Positions 18,270 to 27,113 of a stretch of DNA of 64,000 nt are shown in pieces (position 1 is the stretch's first letter; each line of letters opens with the position of its first letter). This stretch comes from Pseudomonadales bacterium (GTDB lineage: Bacteria > Pseudomonadota > Gammaproteobacteria > Pseudomonadales > Porticoccaceae). Under the pieces are notes generated by a model. That model searched no databases. It was not told the origin of the DNA and worked only from the letters and a program-made list of their open reading frames with translations. Location: the NCBI GenBank assembly GCA_024234435.1, contig JACKOF010000001.1, forward strand, positions 1,240,001-1,304,000, given 5' to 3'. Both the position numbers and the translations under genes were made by a program.

Positions 18270-18710
18270 CTACTCCCGCGAAGGTTCAGCCGACTGCCCG
18301 GCAGGCTGCTGAGTGGTAATCTGTAAATGTACGAATCCCATTCGACCTGCGGCATCCATCGCCGTAATTACTGACTGGTGCGACGCCTTAGCATCCGCGG
18401 TGATAATCATGGGCAGCTCCGAATCACCACCGGAAACCTCATAAAGACCTTTCATCAGGGTTTCTATATCTCTGTTGACCAGGGCATTGCCATTAATGCT
18501 GTAACTGCCATCCCTGTTCACCAGCACTTCAACAACCATGGCCGGTTGTTCCACCGATTCACCTTCAGCTTCGGGCAAATCAATCACCAAGTGAGTTTCT
18601 TTGGTAAAGGTGGTCGACACCATAAAGAAAATCAACAGCAGGAATACCACATCGATCAATGGCGTCAAATTGACGCCATTTTCGGATTTACGTTGACGGC
18701 GAAACTTCAA
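18270..18710 (-). CDS. exbD: ExbD/TolR-family biopolymer transport protein
   Basis: 146 residues with one N-terminal membrane helix carrying the proton-path aspartate (LIDVVFLLLIFFMVST, ~20-35) and a periplasmic domain. With the ExbB-like protein it should form a proton-driven motor. The TTG start overlaps the exbB stop as TTGA, a coupled pair. Location between comEC and msbA matches the Pseudomonas arrangement, where this pair is distinct from the TonB- and Tol-linked ones; the partner is not known here. Confidence 0.92.
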   Translation of the reverse strand: MKFRRQRKSENGVNLTPLIDVVFLLLIFFMVSTTFTKETHLVIDLPEAEGESVEQPAMVVEVLVNRDGSYSINGNALVNRDIETLMKGLYEVSGGDSELPMIITADAKASHQSVITAMDAAGRMGFVHLQITTQQPAGQSAEPSRE

Positions 18711-19336
18711 TGGCTTTCATCCATTTTAAAACGCCGATCGCCATGCAATGCGTCTACCAGCTTGATCGACTGCTCCTCCATGTCAACCACTAGCGAGTCC
18801 ACCCTGCGCTCAAAATAACGGTGACAAATCATAGCGGGGATAGCTACCGTCAAGCCCGCTGCAGTAGTAATCAACGCTTCGGAAATACCCCCCGCCAGCA
18901 CACCCGCATTGCCTGTGCCTTCAATCATAATGGCGGTAAATACCTTGATCATACCAATAACGGTGCCAAGCAGCCCTAACAAAGGTGCGATAGCCGCAAT
19001 GGTCCCCAGTGGGGCTAAATACTTTTCAAGTTCATGCACAACCTGGCTGGCAGCTTCTTCAATACTGTCTTTCATCACTTCACGGCCATGGCTCGAATTA
19101 CTGATCCCTGCCGCCAGAATCGTTCCCAGAGGCGAAGACTGACGTAACTGACTCAGTTTTTCCCGATCAAAAGTTTCATGTTTCAGCCAATTCCAGACCT
19201 GCCCCAGTAAGGTAGGAGGTACAACTTTTTCCGGCCTGAGAGTCCAGTAGCGTTCAAATGAAATCGCAATCACAATGATTGAGCAAAGAATAATTGGCAG
19301 CATCAGCCAGCCACCGGCAACGACGAGTTCGTACAC
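18707..19336 (-). CDS. exbB: ExbB/TolQ/MotA-family proton channel protein
   Basis: About 209 residues with three membrane helices: ~8-28, and two in the PLLGLLGTVIGMIKVFTA and ALITTAAGLTVAIPAMI segments, which hold the family's conserved Gly, Thr and Pro. It pairs with the ExbD-like protein. GTG at 19336 (VYELVVAGGWLMLPI) is preferred because related proteins begin at this point and GGGGT precedes it; an in-frame TTG 7 codons upstream lacks a site. The gap to comEC is 171 bases and no terminator is visible. Confidence 0.92.
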   Translation of the reverse strand: MYELVVAGGWLMLPIILCSIIVIAISFERYWTLRPEKVVPPTLLGQVWNWLKHETFDREKLSQLRQSSPLGTILAAGISNSSHGREVMKDSIEEAASQVVHELEKYLAPLGTIAAIAPLLGLLGTVIGMIKVFTAIMIEGTGNAGVLAGGISEALITTAAGLTVAIPAMICHRYFERRVDSLVVDMEEQSIKLVDALHGDRRFKMDESH

Positions 19337-19507
19337 TGAATACCCCACTAAAGCCAAAGTGCCAAAACTGTACCATATTCATTCGCTTTCAGCTAAGAAA
19401 GACAACGTAATTAGTCCACAGATTTGATAGCCCGCACCGCCTTTGCAATCAGCTACCGCCGCCAGCAAAACACGCACATTTCCCGACAAGCACTGTTATG
19501 AACTTAA

Positions 19508-21847
19508 TTACTGAAACCAGTATCTTCTGGCAACCACTCGCTGCTCATCAATGAACAACTCTCCCTGCTCATTCCATCGAAACGTTAATGCCCCCGAATA
19601 AGCAGTATTCCACTGTTTAGTCCCCTGATACAGGTAACGCCTGACAACATTTTTGTGAGGGTGGCCAAAATGATGCTGAAACCCTGCAGAAAAAACCACA
19701 TGCTCAGGGCGGACTGCTCTTACAAAAGCAGAGCTCGACGATGTAGCGCTGCCGTGATGCGGCGCCATCAGCATTGTCAGCTGGTTGTTATCCATCATCT
19801 GTTTCAGTCTTGGCAGCAGCACAAACTCGACTTCTCTTTCGATATCCCCTGGCAGCAGAATATGACGGTTCCCGTAACTGATTAACAACACACAAGAGCG
19901 GTTATTGGATGTTTTATTGCTACTTCCTGGTTCCGGGTGCAGCACACGAAATGTCACATTATCCCACTCCCACCTCTGCCCCAAATAACAGTTATCCCTG
20001 TTATCCCTGCTATTAATCACCTCACCCATCAGGATTTCTTGCGGTTGATAGTGTTTGAGAAAACCGTCCACACCACCGGCATGATCCAGATCATTATGGC
20101 TGACAATCAGCACATCCGGAGCGCCTGCCCCCACCCCTCTGAGATAGGGAACAACAATCCCGCTACCGGCATCAAAGCGTTCACTGTAACGCGGCCCAGT
20201 GTCATAAATCAGTGTATGTGCGGCAGTGCGAACCACCACAGCCAGTCCCTGTCCGACATCCAGCGCTGTTATTACCAGCGGAAAACCAGACTTCACAGAG
20301 GTGCATAACGAAGCTGCCAGTAACGGAACGGATAAATACTTCCCAGGAAAACCTCTCGGCATCAACAATAAGAACGCCACCACCAGTAGTGAAGCAGTCA
20401 TAACCGGACCCGGTACAATCGTGGGCAGTGTTGTATCCGGCATAGAAGCTATCAGGTTCATGAAGATTTCAAGCTGCCATCCCCCGAGGCACCACAATAC
20501 CTCCGCACCATCTGTACTGAACGGTTGAATCATGGCAGCAGTCAGGCAGAACGGCACCACCAGAAAGCTGATCCACGGCACAGCGACAAAATTGACCAGT
20601 GGCGAAATAATTGATTGCGGCAACTGCCATAGCATTAAAACAACAAATAGCCCGACAAACATTAACCATTGCACTCGCATCAGCTGCTTTAGTTTTGCAA
20701 CAGCATCTGTTTGCTTTTCCGTCAGGGTTGGCAACAACCAGAGCAAAATGGCTGCCGCAGTAAAAGATAACCAGAACCCGCCACTGTGAGTTGCCAACGG
20801 ATCGACAACAGCCACCCCCAAAAGTGCCAGCACAAAACCATAACCTGGTGGCAGTTGCCGGTTCATCAATATCATCAGGTTTGCAACGGCAACCATCACA
20901 AGAGCCCGTTGCGCAGGCAGACCCAACCCGGATAACCCCGCATAACCGGCCGCAAAAGTAATGGAAAAAGCACTGCCCCAATAATGAGAAATGCCGAATT
21001 TCCAGCAAACGACAACCAACCGGCCCACGCCACTACCCAGCCAGAACCCCATCAACGCGATCAAACCAATATGCAGCCCGGAAATAACCAGCAGATGAAT
21101 AACACCGGCATGAGTCAGTTGTTGCCAAACATCTTCCGGTAATAAACTTCGGTCACCAACCGTTAGCGCCACCAGTAATGCCCGCACGTCAGAGGAAAGC
21201 TCAAGCTGCTGAATACTTTCCCGCAACTGCCAGCGCCAGTGTGACAGCGAATAGTGATTGCCAGAGATCAGCTCATTATCACCACTGTTTCTCACATAAC
21301 CGGTTGCCGCTATTCCTTCGCTCAATAACCACCGTTGATAATCAAATCCGTATGGATTTACAAACCCTCTTGGGCGCCGCAGCCGCACCTCCAGCTGCCA
21401 TTGCTGGCCGGGCTCCGGAATAGCAACTTCACCATTCGCCCCCCAATGCCAACTTAAGCTGATTTTTTTCCGATTGAGCCACACATACCGGCTATCCACA
21501 GCATGCTTGACCTGGAACTCAAACCGCACGCTTTGTGAAGAGACTGATGGCAGCCCCACCACACTGCCAACCACCTTAAAGGTCTGACCTGTCAAATTAC
21601 CGGGGAGCTGGTTTGCAAGCATTTGATAGCCCGAATACAAGCCGTAACTCACGCCTGCCAAAAGAAATACCGCGTAGTAACTCAGATTTTTCAGGCGCGG
21701 AGATTTCGACGTCAGCCTGGCAAAAAGCAACAGCAAACCCATTACCAAAGACAGGCAAACAACAAAAACCCACCCAGGCAGCAGTGGCAGCCAGCCCACA
21801 AGAAAAACACCGACAGAAAGCAGTAATAACCGAAACACCATTAACAT
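19508..21847 (-). CDS. comEC: DNA internalization competence protein ComEC/Rec2
   Basis: 779 residues, inner-membrane channel that moves single-stranded DNA into the cytoplasm during transformation. N-terminal helices and an OB-like domain (DUF4131, ~20-190) are followed by the multi-helix competence domain (~215-490; HLLVISGLHIGLIALMG). A C-terminal metallo-beta-lactamase domain (~515-770) has VSHNDLDHAGG and MAPHHGSATSS metal-ligand motifs. A Gln/Asn-rich loop contains a short tandem repeat (SRDNRDN). Diverges from the flavodoxin-like gene across 77 bases. Other competence genes are not in the window. Confidence 0.95.
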   Translation of the reverse strand: MLMVFRLLLLSVGVFLVGWLPLLPGWVFVVCLSLVMGLLLLFARLTSKSPRLKNLSYYAVFLLAGVSYGLYSGYQMLANQLPGNLTGQTFKVVGSVVGLPSVSSQSVRFEFQVKHAVDSRYVWLNRKKISLSWHWGANGEVAIPEPGQQWQLEVRLRRPRGFVNPYGFDYQRWLLSEGIAATGYVRNSGDNELISGNHYSLSHWRWQLRESIQQLELSSDVRALLVALTVGDRSLLPEDVWQQLTHAGVIHLLVISGLHIGLIALMGFWLGSGVGRLVVVCWKFGISHYWGSAFSITFAAGYAGLSGLGLPAQRALVMVAVANLMILMNRQLPPGYGFVLALLGVAVVDPLATHSGGFWLSFTAAAILLWLLPTLTEKQTDAVAKLKQLMRVQWLMFVGLFVVLMLWQLPQSIISPLVNFVAVPWISFLVVPFCLTAAMIQPFSTDGAEVLWCLGGWQLEIFMNLIASMPDTTLPTIVPGPVMTASLLVVAFLLLMPRGFPGKYLSVPLLAASLCTSVKSGFPLVITALDVGQGLAVVVRTAAHTLIYDTGPRYSERFDAGSGIVVPYLRGVGAGAPDVLIVSHNDLDHAGGVDGFLKHYQPQEILMGEVINSRDNRDNCYLGQRWEWDNVTFRVLHPEPGSSNKTSNNRSCVLLISYGNRHILLPGDIEREVEFVLLPRLKQMMDNNQLTMLMAPHHGSATSSSSAFVRAVRPEHVVFSAGFQHHFGHPHKNVVRRYLYQGTKQWNTAYSGALTFRWNEQGELFIDEQRVVARRYWFQ

Positions 21848-21924
21848 CCTTGTTGATGGTTGCAGAAAAGAGACCGTATTTAACCACAGTGTGCCCCGTG
21901 AGGCACATCTGTTACGCTTCCACC

Positions 21925-22383
21925 ATGAACCCTCATTTACTGATCATTTATCATACTCAGAGCGGAAACACAGGGCAGCTTGCAAGAGCTGTTCTAAAAG
22001 GCGCTTCTCACGAGGCCGATGTAGAAAGCCGGTTTCGGACAGCTTTTGAAAGCAACCTTGATGATCTGCTCTGGGCAGACGGCATCATCTTTGGCACCCC
22101 GGAAAATTTCGGCTATATGAGTGGTGCACTGAAAGATTTTTTTGATCGCACCTACTATCCAGCGGAGCCTTACCAAATTAACCTTCCCTATGCTGTCTTT
22201 ATCAGCGCTGGCAACGACGGCAGCGGCGCCGAGCGGGAAGTAGATCGCATCGTAAAAGGTTACCCCTTGCGAAAAGTTTCAGAATCATTAATTTGCAAGG
22301 GAGAAATAACCAGCGAACATCTTCGACAGGCGGAAGAGCTGGGGCAGTCGATGGCCGCAGGATTGAGCATCGGCATTTTTTGA
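21925..22383 (+). CDS. Flavodoxin-like NAD(P)H-dependent oxidoreductase
   Basis: 152 residues of flavodoxin fold. YHTQSGNTGQLA near residue 10 is the FMN phosphate loop, and FGTPENFGYMSGALKDFFDR (~61-80) is the flavin-ring loop typical of WrbA/FMN reductase relatives. The ATG at 21925 is where the fold begins; an open frame runs further upstream but overlaps comEC on the other strand. No strong ribosome site is present, which lowers confidence in the exact start. It precedes the patatin gene by 17 bases, probably one transcript. Electron partner unknown. Confidence 0.88.
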   Translation: MNPHLLIIYHTQSGNTGQLARAVLKGASHEADVESRFRTAFESNLDDLLWADGIIFGTPENFGYMSGALKDFFDRTYYPAEPYQINLPYAVFISAGNDGSGAEREVDRIVKGYPLRKVSESLICKGEITSEHLRQAEELGQSMAAGLSIGIF

Positions 22384-22400
22384 CGAACAACAGGGCATCA

Positions 22401-23663
22401 ATGGTAGATTCAATGACAGTAAAAACTGAGAAAACACCTGTAAGAAAAGGAACAACCGGACTGATTCTTTCAGGTGGTGGTGCCAGGGCTGCCTATCAAG
22501 TGGGCGTTCTCAAAGCTGTCGCAGAGATCCTGCCCAAAAATGTCTGCAACCCCTTCCCCATTATTTGCGGCACTTCCGCCGGTTCGATCAACGCACTGGC
22601 AATTGCTGGCAGGGCTGGCCATTTCCGACTCAGGATCCGCAAGCTGGAAACCATATGGAACAACCTGGGGCCTGAGAATGTATATCGCACAGACACCTGG
22701 GGGGTGTTGAAAAACAGCATCAAAATGCTGTTCTCTTTTCTCAATAGCGGCTATGCCCTTGGAGAGCCAAAAGCCCTGCTGGACAACGAACCTCTGCGTG
22801 AACTATTGAAAGACTATGTCCGTTTTCGTCATGTGGATGAAGCTATTGCCAGCGGTGAGCTGCAAGCGGTAAGTGTTACAGCCATGAGCTACACCAACGG
22901 GCAATCCGTCTGTTTTTTTCAGGGACGCGGCGATCTGCAACCCTGGGAGAGATCGCGACGTGTTGGCGTCAGAACCGGCTTAACGGTTGACCATCTAATG
23001 GCATCCTCCGCTATTCCAACACTGTTCCCTGCCCGCAAAATTGCAGATGGCTTCTATGGCGATGGTGCCATACGTCAGCTCAAACCCATAAGCCCCGCCC
23101 TGCACTTGGGCGCCGACAAGGTTTTTGTGATTGGCGTCAGCGACAATCCCATCCATAAAAAACCACATCAGTTCATTCGTCACTCACCGTCCATCGCGCA
23201 AATCATCGGTCACATGTTTAACACAGCCTTTATTGACTCGATTGAAAGTGATCTTGAAACACTGGAAATGGTTAACCAGCTGGCAGATCGTCTTAGCCCT
23301 GAAGAGCGGGCTGCAGGCGGAATTGAAACACTTCGCCCAGTGAAATACCTGGCCATTTCACCCTCTGACCCAATTGATGAGCTCGCCGCTGACTACATTA
23401 AAGAACTGCCCTACAGCATTAGGGCCTTCTTGCGATTGACGGGTGCGACAGCACATGGCGGCGGTATCAGTGCCGCCAGTTATTTACTGTTTTCCAGAGG
23501 GTTCTGCCGGAAACTGGTGGAGCTTGGTTACCGCGACGGTATGAAACAGGCCGAGGATATTCGTACCTTTTTCAACCTGAACACGTCCGACGATACAGAC
23601 GGCAAGCTACAGATAGAGCCATGCCGGGAGCAAACCGATCAGACGACGGCCTGTTCACACTAA
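22401..23663 (+). CDS. Patatin-like phospholipase
   Basis: 420 residues. The patatin domain contains LSGGGARAAYQVG (oxyanion hole, ~20), GTSAGSINA (nucleophile serine in G-x-S-x-G, ~60) and YGDGAIRQ (catalytic aspartate of the Ser-Asp dyad, ~220). The C-terminal ~180 residues are an extension shared with large bacterial patatins. No signal peptide is seen, so it probably acts on the cytoplasmic membrane face. The ATG at 22401 follows the flavodoxin-like stop by 17 bases; the longer upstream reading frame overlaps that gene and is rejected. Confidence 0.92.
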   Translation: MVDSMTVKTEKTPVRKGTTGLILSGGGARAAYQVGVLKAVAEILPKNVCNPFPIICGTSAGSINALAIAGRAGHFRLRIRKLETIWNNLGPENVYRTDTWGVLKNSIKMLFSFLNSGYALGEPKALLDNEPLRELLKDYVRFRHVDEAIASGELQAVSVTAMSYTNGQSVCFFQGRGDLQPWERSRRVGVRTGLTVDHLMASSAIPTLFPARKIADGFYGDGAIRQLKPISPALHLGADKVFVIGVSDNPIHKKPHQFIRHSPSIAQIIGHMFNTAFIDSIESDLETLEMVNQLADRLSPEERAAGGIETLRPVKYLAISPSDPIDELAADYIKELPYSIRAFLRLTGATAHGGGISAASYLLFSRGFCRKLVELGYRDGMKQAEDIRTFFNLNTSDDTDGKLQIEPCREQTDQTTACSH

Positions 23664-23705
23664 TTCGGCCACTATCCCGAGGCAGGTTAGCCCCCCGTTT
23701 CCGGC

Positions 23706-24194
23706 TTACGCCTGCTCTTCCGGCGATTCTTTGCGAAACTGCTCGGGATCAATAAACTGTAATTTCAGATTCAGGCTATCCCCTCCTGTCTCTACCCCCA
23801 GAACCAGCATATTGGCTTGCCCGTCACTTTCGATAATTCCGGGAACCAGAAAAATACCGGCGCCGGCCTGATCGTTGGTAAAGAATGGCGCTTTCTTTTT
23901 ATTCGGCAAATAATGACTGTAATTTTTAAGCATTGAAGTAAGAGCCTGCACAAACAAGTGAAACGTCAGATGGCCGCGAAATTCTGAAGCGTCCAGTGAC
24001 AATTTCAGATTCACCTGCATTTTTCCATCGCCACCTTCCAGAGATCCCAGCCGAACGGCTTTGCCGTCATCAATTTCCTTGAAACGCTTTTTCCCCAGTT
24101 CCTTATTGGCCTGTATAAAATAACTATTCAGTAAATTGCCTGCCAGCGTCAACAGACGCTCATTCTCTATTTTCAGGTTTGCCGTTTGTTTCAT
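23706..24194 (-). CDS. Conserved-looking hypothetical protein
   Basis: About 162 residues, no family recognised. It starts with a helical segment (LKIENERLLTLAGNLLNSYF) and continues with mixed beta strands: KMQVNLKLSLDASEF and ILV-rich stretches around 110-150. There is no signal peptide or membrane helix, and the C-terminus is acidic. ATG at 24194 was preferred to GTG at 24203. It is convergent with the patatin gene (42-base gap) and divergent from yccA. Codon usage resembles neighbours, so it is probably a real gene. Confidence 0.75.
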   Translation of the reverse strand: MKQTANLKIENERLLTLAGNLLNSYFIQANKELGKKRFKEIDDGKAVRLGSLEGGDGKMQVNLKLSLDASEFRGHLTFHLFVQALTSMLKNYSHYLPNKKKAPFFTNDQAGAGIFLVPGIIESDGQANMLVLGVETGGDSLNLKLQFIDPEQFRKESPEEQA

Positions 24195-24288
24195 TAAATC
24201 CACTCTCAGTTGCTATCAAAAAATTACGCTATCGGAGGCGCGAGTTTACTGGCGATTTACGAGCAAACCAACTGCCACAATTGTTTAC

Positions 24289-24316
24289 TTGATTTGAAAC
24301 CATCTACAGGTAACAT
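24289..24316 (+). promoter_or_regulatory. Possible yccA promoter
   Basis: TTGATT (24289-24294) and TAACAT (24311-24316) are separated by 16 bases and lie about 40 bases before the yccA start. Each hexamer matches four of six consensus bases. Seen by eye only. Confidence 0.35.
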
Positions 24317-24353
24317 ATGTCCAAGCTTTGACCATGTCATTTGAGGAAAAACC

Positions 24354-25031
24354 ATGCAACAACAACCTGTAAACCGAACAACTGATCACCAGAGTGGTAT
24401 TGTATCCACGGCTTTAAGCGGTGAGGTCAGCAAGGTATTACGCAACACCTACGCCCTGTTAGCTCTTACTATCACCTTTAGTGCAGTAACTGCTGGCATA
24501 GCCATGGCGATCAACGCGCCCTTCATGGGTTTGTGGATGTTACTGCCCTATATCGCTTTTCTCTGGCTCACAGAGAAAAATAAAAACAATGCAATGGGCC
24601 TGCTCTGGGTATTTGCACTCACAGGGTGGATGGGCTTCACTCTTGGCCCCATTCTCAACTTCTATCTGGCAACTTCCGGCGCAGAGCCCATATTAATGGC
24701 CCTGGGCGGCACCGCTATCATCTTCTTTGCCTGCTCCGGCTATGTACTGGTTACCCGCAAAGAACTGTCTTTTATGACCGGCTTCTTGATGACCGGCATT
24801 CTGGTGGCCTTTATTGCCGCTATTGCCAATTACTTCCTCCAGATTCAGGGACTTTCATTGGCTATTTCCTGTGTATTCCTGGTGGTTTGTTCCGGCCTTA
24901 TCATGTGGCAGACCAGTGCTATCATCCACGGCGGTGAGAAAAATTACATATCCGCTACCGTCACGCTTTACGTGATGATCTATAACGTTTTCACCAGCCT
25001 GCTCCACCTGATTGGCTTTGCTGACGACTAA
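24354..25031 (+). CDS. yccA: Bax inhibitor-1/YccA-family membrane protein
   Basis: 225 residues with seven predicted membrane helices, the size and pattern of E. coli YccA (219), an FtsH substrate that also modulates this protease. The N-terminal soluble tail is followed by helices beginning at TYALLALTITFSAVTAG, and the C-terminus has the conserved acidic end (GFADD). GAGGAAAAACC supplies the ribosome site. tusE follows after 45 bases, as in E. coli, so the pair is an old neighbourhood. Confidence 0.94.
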   Translation: MQQQPVNRTTDHQSGIVSTALSGEVSKVLRNTYALLALTITFSAVTAGIAMAINAPFMGLWMLLPYIAFLWLTEKNKNNAMGLLWVFALTGWMGFTLGPILNFYLATSGAEPILMALGGTAIIFFACSGYVLVTRKELSFMTGFLMTGILVAFIAAIANYFLQIQGLSLAISCVFLVVCSGLIMWQTSAIIHGGEKNYISATVTLYVMIYNVFTSLLHLIGFADD

Positions 25032-25046
25032 TTGCAACCGAGTGTC

Positions 25047-25081
25047 ACCACTCAATAAAAGGCGATTTTACTGAGAGTGGT
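25047..25081 (+). promoter_or_regulatory. Hairpin enclosing the tusE start codon
   Basis: ACCACTC (25047-25053) pairs with GAGTGGT (25075-25081), and AAAA/TTTT (25057-25060, 25066-25069) pair around the loop GGCGA. The GTG start of tusE (25077-25079) is inside the right arm. No U-run follows, so it does not look like a terminator. Control of translation is inference. Confidence 0.35.
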
Positions 25082-25379
25082 ATCCGAAAAAAATTATTTA
25101 GCCAATCTTGCTGCCTGGTCAGAATCTCTGGCCAGGCAGCTTGCTAATGAAGAAGATATTCGCCTGACACCTGAGCATATTGAAATACTGTATATCGCCC
25201 GATCATTTTATGCCGAATACGGCTTTTCCCCCTCCATGCGCCCACTGCTTAAATATATCGCCACTCACCTGGATATCAGTAAGGGGCGCAGTATTTACAT
25301 GATGCAACTGTTCCCCCCCAGTCCGGCCCGGGTTGCGGCAAAAATTGCGGGATTACCAAAACCCAAAGACTGCCTTTAG
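25077..25379 (+). CDS. tusE: Sulfur relay protein TusE (DsrC family)
   Basis: 100 residues. TusE takes sulfur from TusBCD and passes it to MnmA for 2-thiolation of tRNA wobble uridine. The near-C-terminal cysteine in KPKDCL is the persulfide carrier. The middle has the family's SMRPLLKYIATHL and GRSIYMMQLFP segments. It begins with GTG and ends about 50 bases before phhB. TusBCD is not in the window. The single-cysteine C-terminus favours TusE over dissimilatory DsrC, which has two. Confidence 0.93.
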   Translation: MVSEKNYLANLAAWSESLARQLANEEDIRLTPEHIEILYIARSFYAEYGFSPSMRPLLKYIATHLDISKGRSIYMMQLFPPSPARVAAKIAGLPKPKDCL

Positions 25380-25430
25380 CCTGAAGCAATAACGGTTTTC
25401 AACTATACTCCATTGAATAATGGGCCCTTT

Positions 25431-25820
25431 ATGACTGAAATCCATCCTGAAAAAAAACAGATTGCGCAACCATCACTTGCATCAGAACAATGCGAGGCCT
25501 GCCGCGCAGACTCACCAAAAGTGCCGGAGCAGGAAATACCCGTTTTATTAACACAATTGCCGGGATGGAGTATGCAAACCATTGATGGTGTCATGCAACT
25601 AACGAAAACCTTTCACTTCAGAAATTTTGCCGAAGCGCTGAGGTTCACGAACCGGTTAGGGAGTTTCGCCGAAACCGCCAACCACCACCCCGCTATTTTG
25701 CTGGAATGGGGCCACGTTTCAGTTACCTGGTGGACCCACAAGATTCAAGGGCTACACCGCAACGATTTCATTGCTGCGGCAAAAACAGATCAGCTTCTTG
25801 AAACAAACAGCTCCCTTTAA
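25431..25820 (+). CDS. phhB: 4a-hydroxytetrahydrobiopterin dehydratase
   Basis: About 129 residues. The enzyme recycles the pterin cofactor of aromatic amino acid hydroxylases. ETANHHPAILLEWGHVSVTW carries the His-His pair and the third histidine region, with the WWTH that follows completing the active site. The first ~35 residues form a Cys-containing lead (CEACRADSPK) not typical of short homologues. Start at 25431 was chosen; an ATG at 25413 adds six residues. Phenylalanine hydroxylase (phhA) is not adjacent. Confidence 0.92.
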   Translation: MTEIHPEKKQIAQPSLASEQCEACRADSPKVPEQEIPVLLTQLPGWSMQTIDGVMQLTKTFHFRNFAEALRFTNRLGSFAETANHHPAILLEWGHVSVTWWTHKIQGLHRNDFIAAAKTDQLLETNSSL

Positions 25821-25869
25821 AGAGGCTACCTCGGAAAACCAACACCATTTCTGGTATCACGAAAGCCTG

Positions 25870-26424
25870 TCAGGGCCCCCATTTTGCAAACTTTGAAACA
25901 CCGCTTTCTACACTAAGAACCAGGTCGGTTGGCACCGCTTCTGTACCGGCATGCTCCAGATCAGGGTGGTTGTCGATAACGAGCTTAAGAGCGCTTTCCT
26001 GATCTTCTTTTACTTCAACATAAAAAACATACTTTCCTTCCGCCAGTACTTCCTGGAAGCGTTTGAAATGCGCATTGGGTTCCTGCACACCCCACATGCC
26101 ACCCTCCCAGGTGATAAAACCCATTAAGACAACTGCCAAAAAAATAAATGGCAGCCAGCCCACCTGCTCTGGCAGATCCATCAAATAAGCAACAAGAATC
26201 ACCAGCAGCGCGGTAATTAAGCCAAAAACCGAGGCCTTCAACGCAGAGCGAACAGCATCGCTTTTCATAAATGACGGCACCTGATGCAAGCCACGCCCTA
26301 CCAAAGCAGCATCATCAAGCGTCAGTACATGGGTCTGCAGTGCAGTGATATCTTTGCTCTCCAGTTCCCTGCTGATATTTTCCAGTTCGTCCAGGTTACC
26401 ACTGACAAAATAGTGTCGATTCAT
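25870..26424 (-). CDS. Hypothetical membrane protein with two helices
   Basis: 184 residues. A soluble N-terminal part (~1-60; FVSGNLDELENISRELE) is followed by two close membrane helices (ASVFGLITALLVILVAYLMD and VGWLPFIFLAVVLMGFITW, ~64-105) and a C-terminal soluble domain (~110-184). Proteins of this pattern are known but of no assigned function; some carry an unsupported cell-division label. An AAGGAG site precedes the ATG. Convergent with phhB (49-base gap). Real gene, unknown role. Confidence 0.8.
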   Translation of the reverse strand: MNRHYFVSGNLDELENISRELESKDITALQTHVLTLDDAALVGRGLHQVPSFMKSDAVRSALKASVFGLITALLVILVAYLMDLPEQVGWLPFIFLAVVLMGFITWEGGMWGVQEPNAHFKRFQEVLAEGKYVFYVEVKEDQESALKLVIDNHPDLEHAGTEAVPTDLVLSVESGVSKFAKWGP

Positions 26425-26601
26425 AAGCCACTCCTTGTGTTCTATTGATTGTGGTGACCTTTATACCCACCGTCAGTATGGTTGACGCGTAACGTATGTG
26501 AAAGAAATAGCCCAACCACCTTGCAAGTATCGTCACAAAGGTACGCACCAGCCAATCACAGATAGAATAATTAGCAATAAAAATTTATATTCAATGGTTT
26601 T

Positions 26602-27012
26602 TTAGTTATTAAGCAGATGTATCAGCAATTTGCGTTGGCAAGCCTGGTGTCGGTGTTCCCACAGGAAAATGCCTTGCCATGTGCCCAGTGCCAGTTTTCC
26701 ATTGATGACAGGAATTGAGAGGGAAGTTGCCGTTAACGCCGATTTGATATGAGCGGGCATATCGTCCGGACCTTCAAGGGTATGGCTGTACACTGGATCG
26801 TTTTCCGGCACCAGTCGATTCAACCAGTTTTCAAGGTCTGCTTTTGCCGATGGGTCATAATTCTCCTGAATCAATAGACTCGCTGATGTGTGCTGAATAA
26901 AGAGACTGCACAAACCTTCATCCACACCTGACTGCAAAACCTGAGTGGCAACCCGGGCGGTGATGTCGTGCAGTCCCTGGCCGACAACCTTAATGTCACA
27001 CTCATAAATCAA
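26602..27012 (-). CDS. yjbQ: YjbQ/UPF0047 family protein
   Basis: 136 residues of a small beta-rich family; some members have thiamine-phosphate synthase activity, but the general role is unsettled. SLFIQHTSASLLIQEN (~43) and the H-x3-S region, plus KLALGTWQGIFLWEHR (~105), are hallmarks. The start is decided by the ribosome site: AGGAGA lies six bases ahead of TTG at 27012, whereas a TTG at 27027 precedes that site. It diverges from trmA across about 100 bases. Confidence 0.9.
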   Translation of the reverse strand: MIYECDIKVVGQGLHDITARVATQVLQSGVDEGLCSLFIQHTSASLLIQENYDPSAKADLENWLNRLVPENDPVYSHTLEGPDDMPAHIKSALTATSLSIPVINGKLALGTWQGIFLWEHRHQACQRKLLIHLLNN

Positions 27013-27042
27013 AAGGACTCTCCTCAAATACTCAATGCAATA

Positions 27043-27070
27043 TTAACCAATGCAGCTGTTCCAGTATAAT
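27043..27070 (+). promoter_or_regulatory. Probable trmA promoter with G+C-rich discriminator
   Basis: TATAAT at 27065-27070 is a perfect -10 hexamer. TTAACC at 27043-27048 is a fair -35 with 16-base spacing. GCCCGCCCCG follows the -10 box. In E. coli the trmA promoter resembles rRNA P1 promoters and is growth-rate controlled; the G+C-rich discriminator here fits that. Confidence 0.55.
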
Positions 27071-27113
27071 GCCCGCCCCGCTCACTCAAGCTGAACACTT
27101 TTTGGGTTAAAGC

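Noticed and set aside
19978..20005. 9-base tandem repeat (GTTATCCCT) within comEC
   Set aside because: It encodes the in-frame SRDNRDN loop and needs no further explanation.
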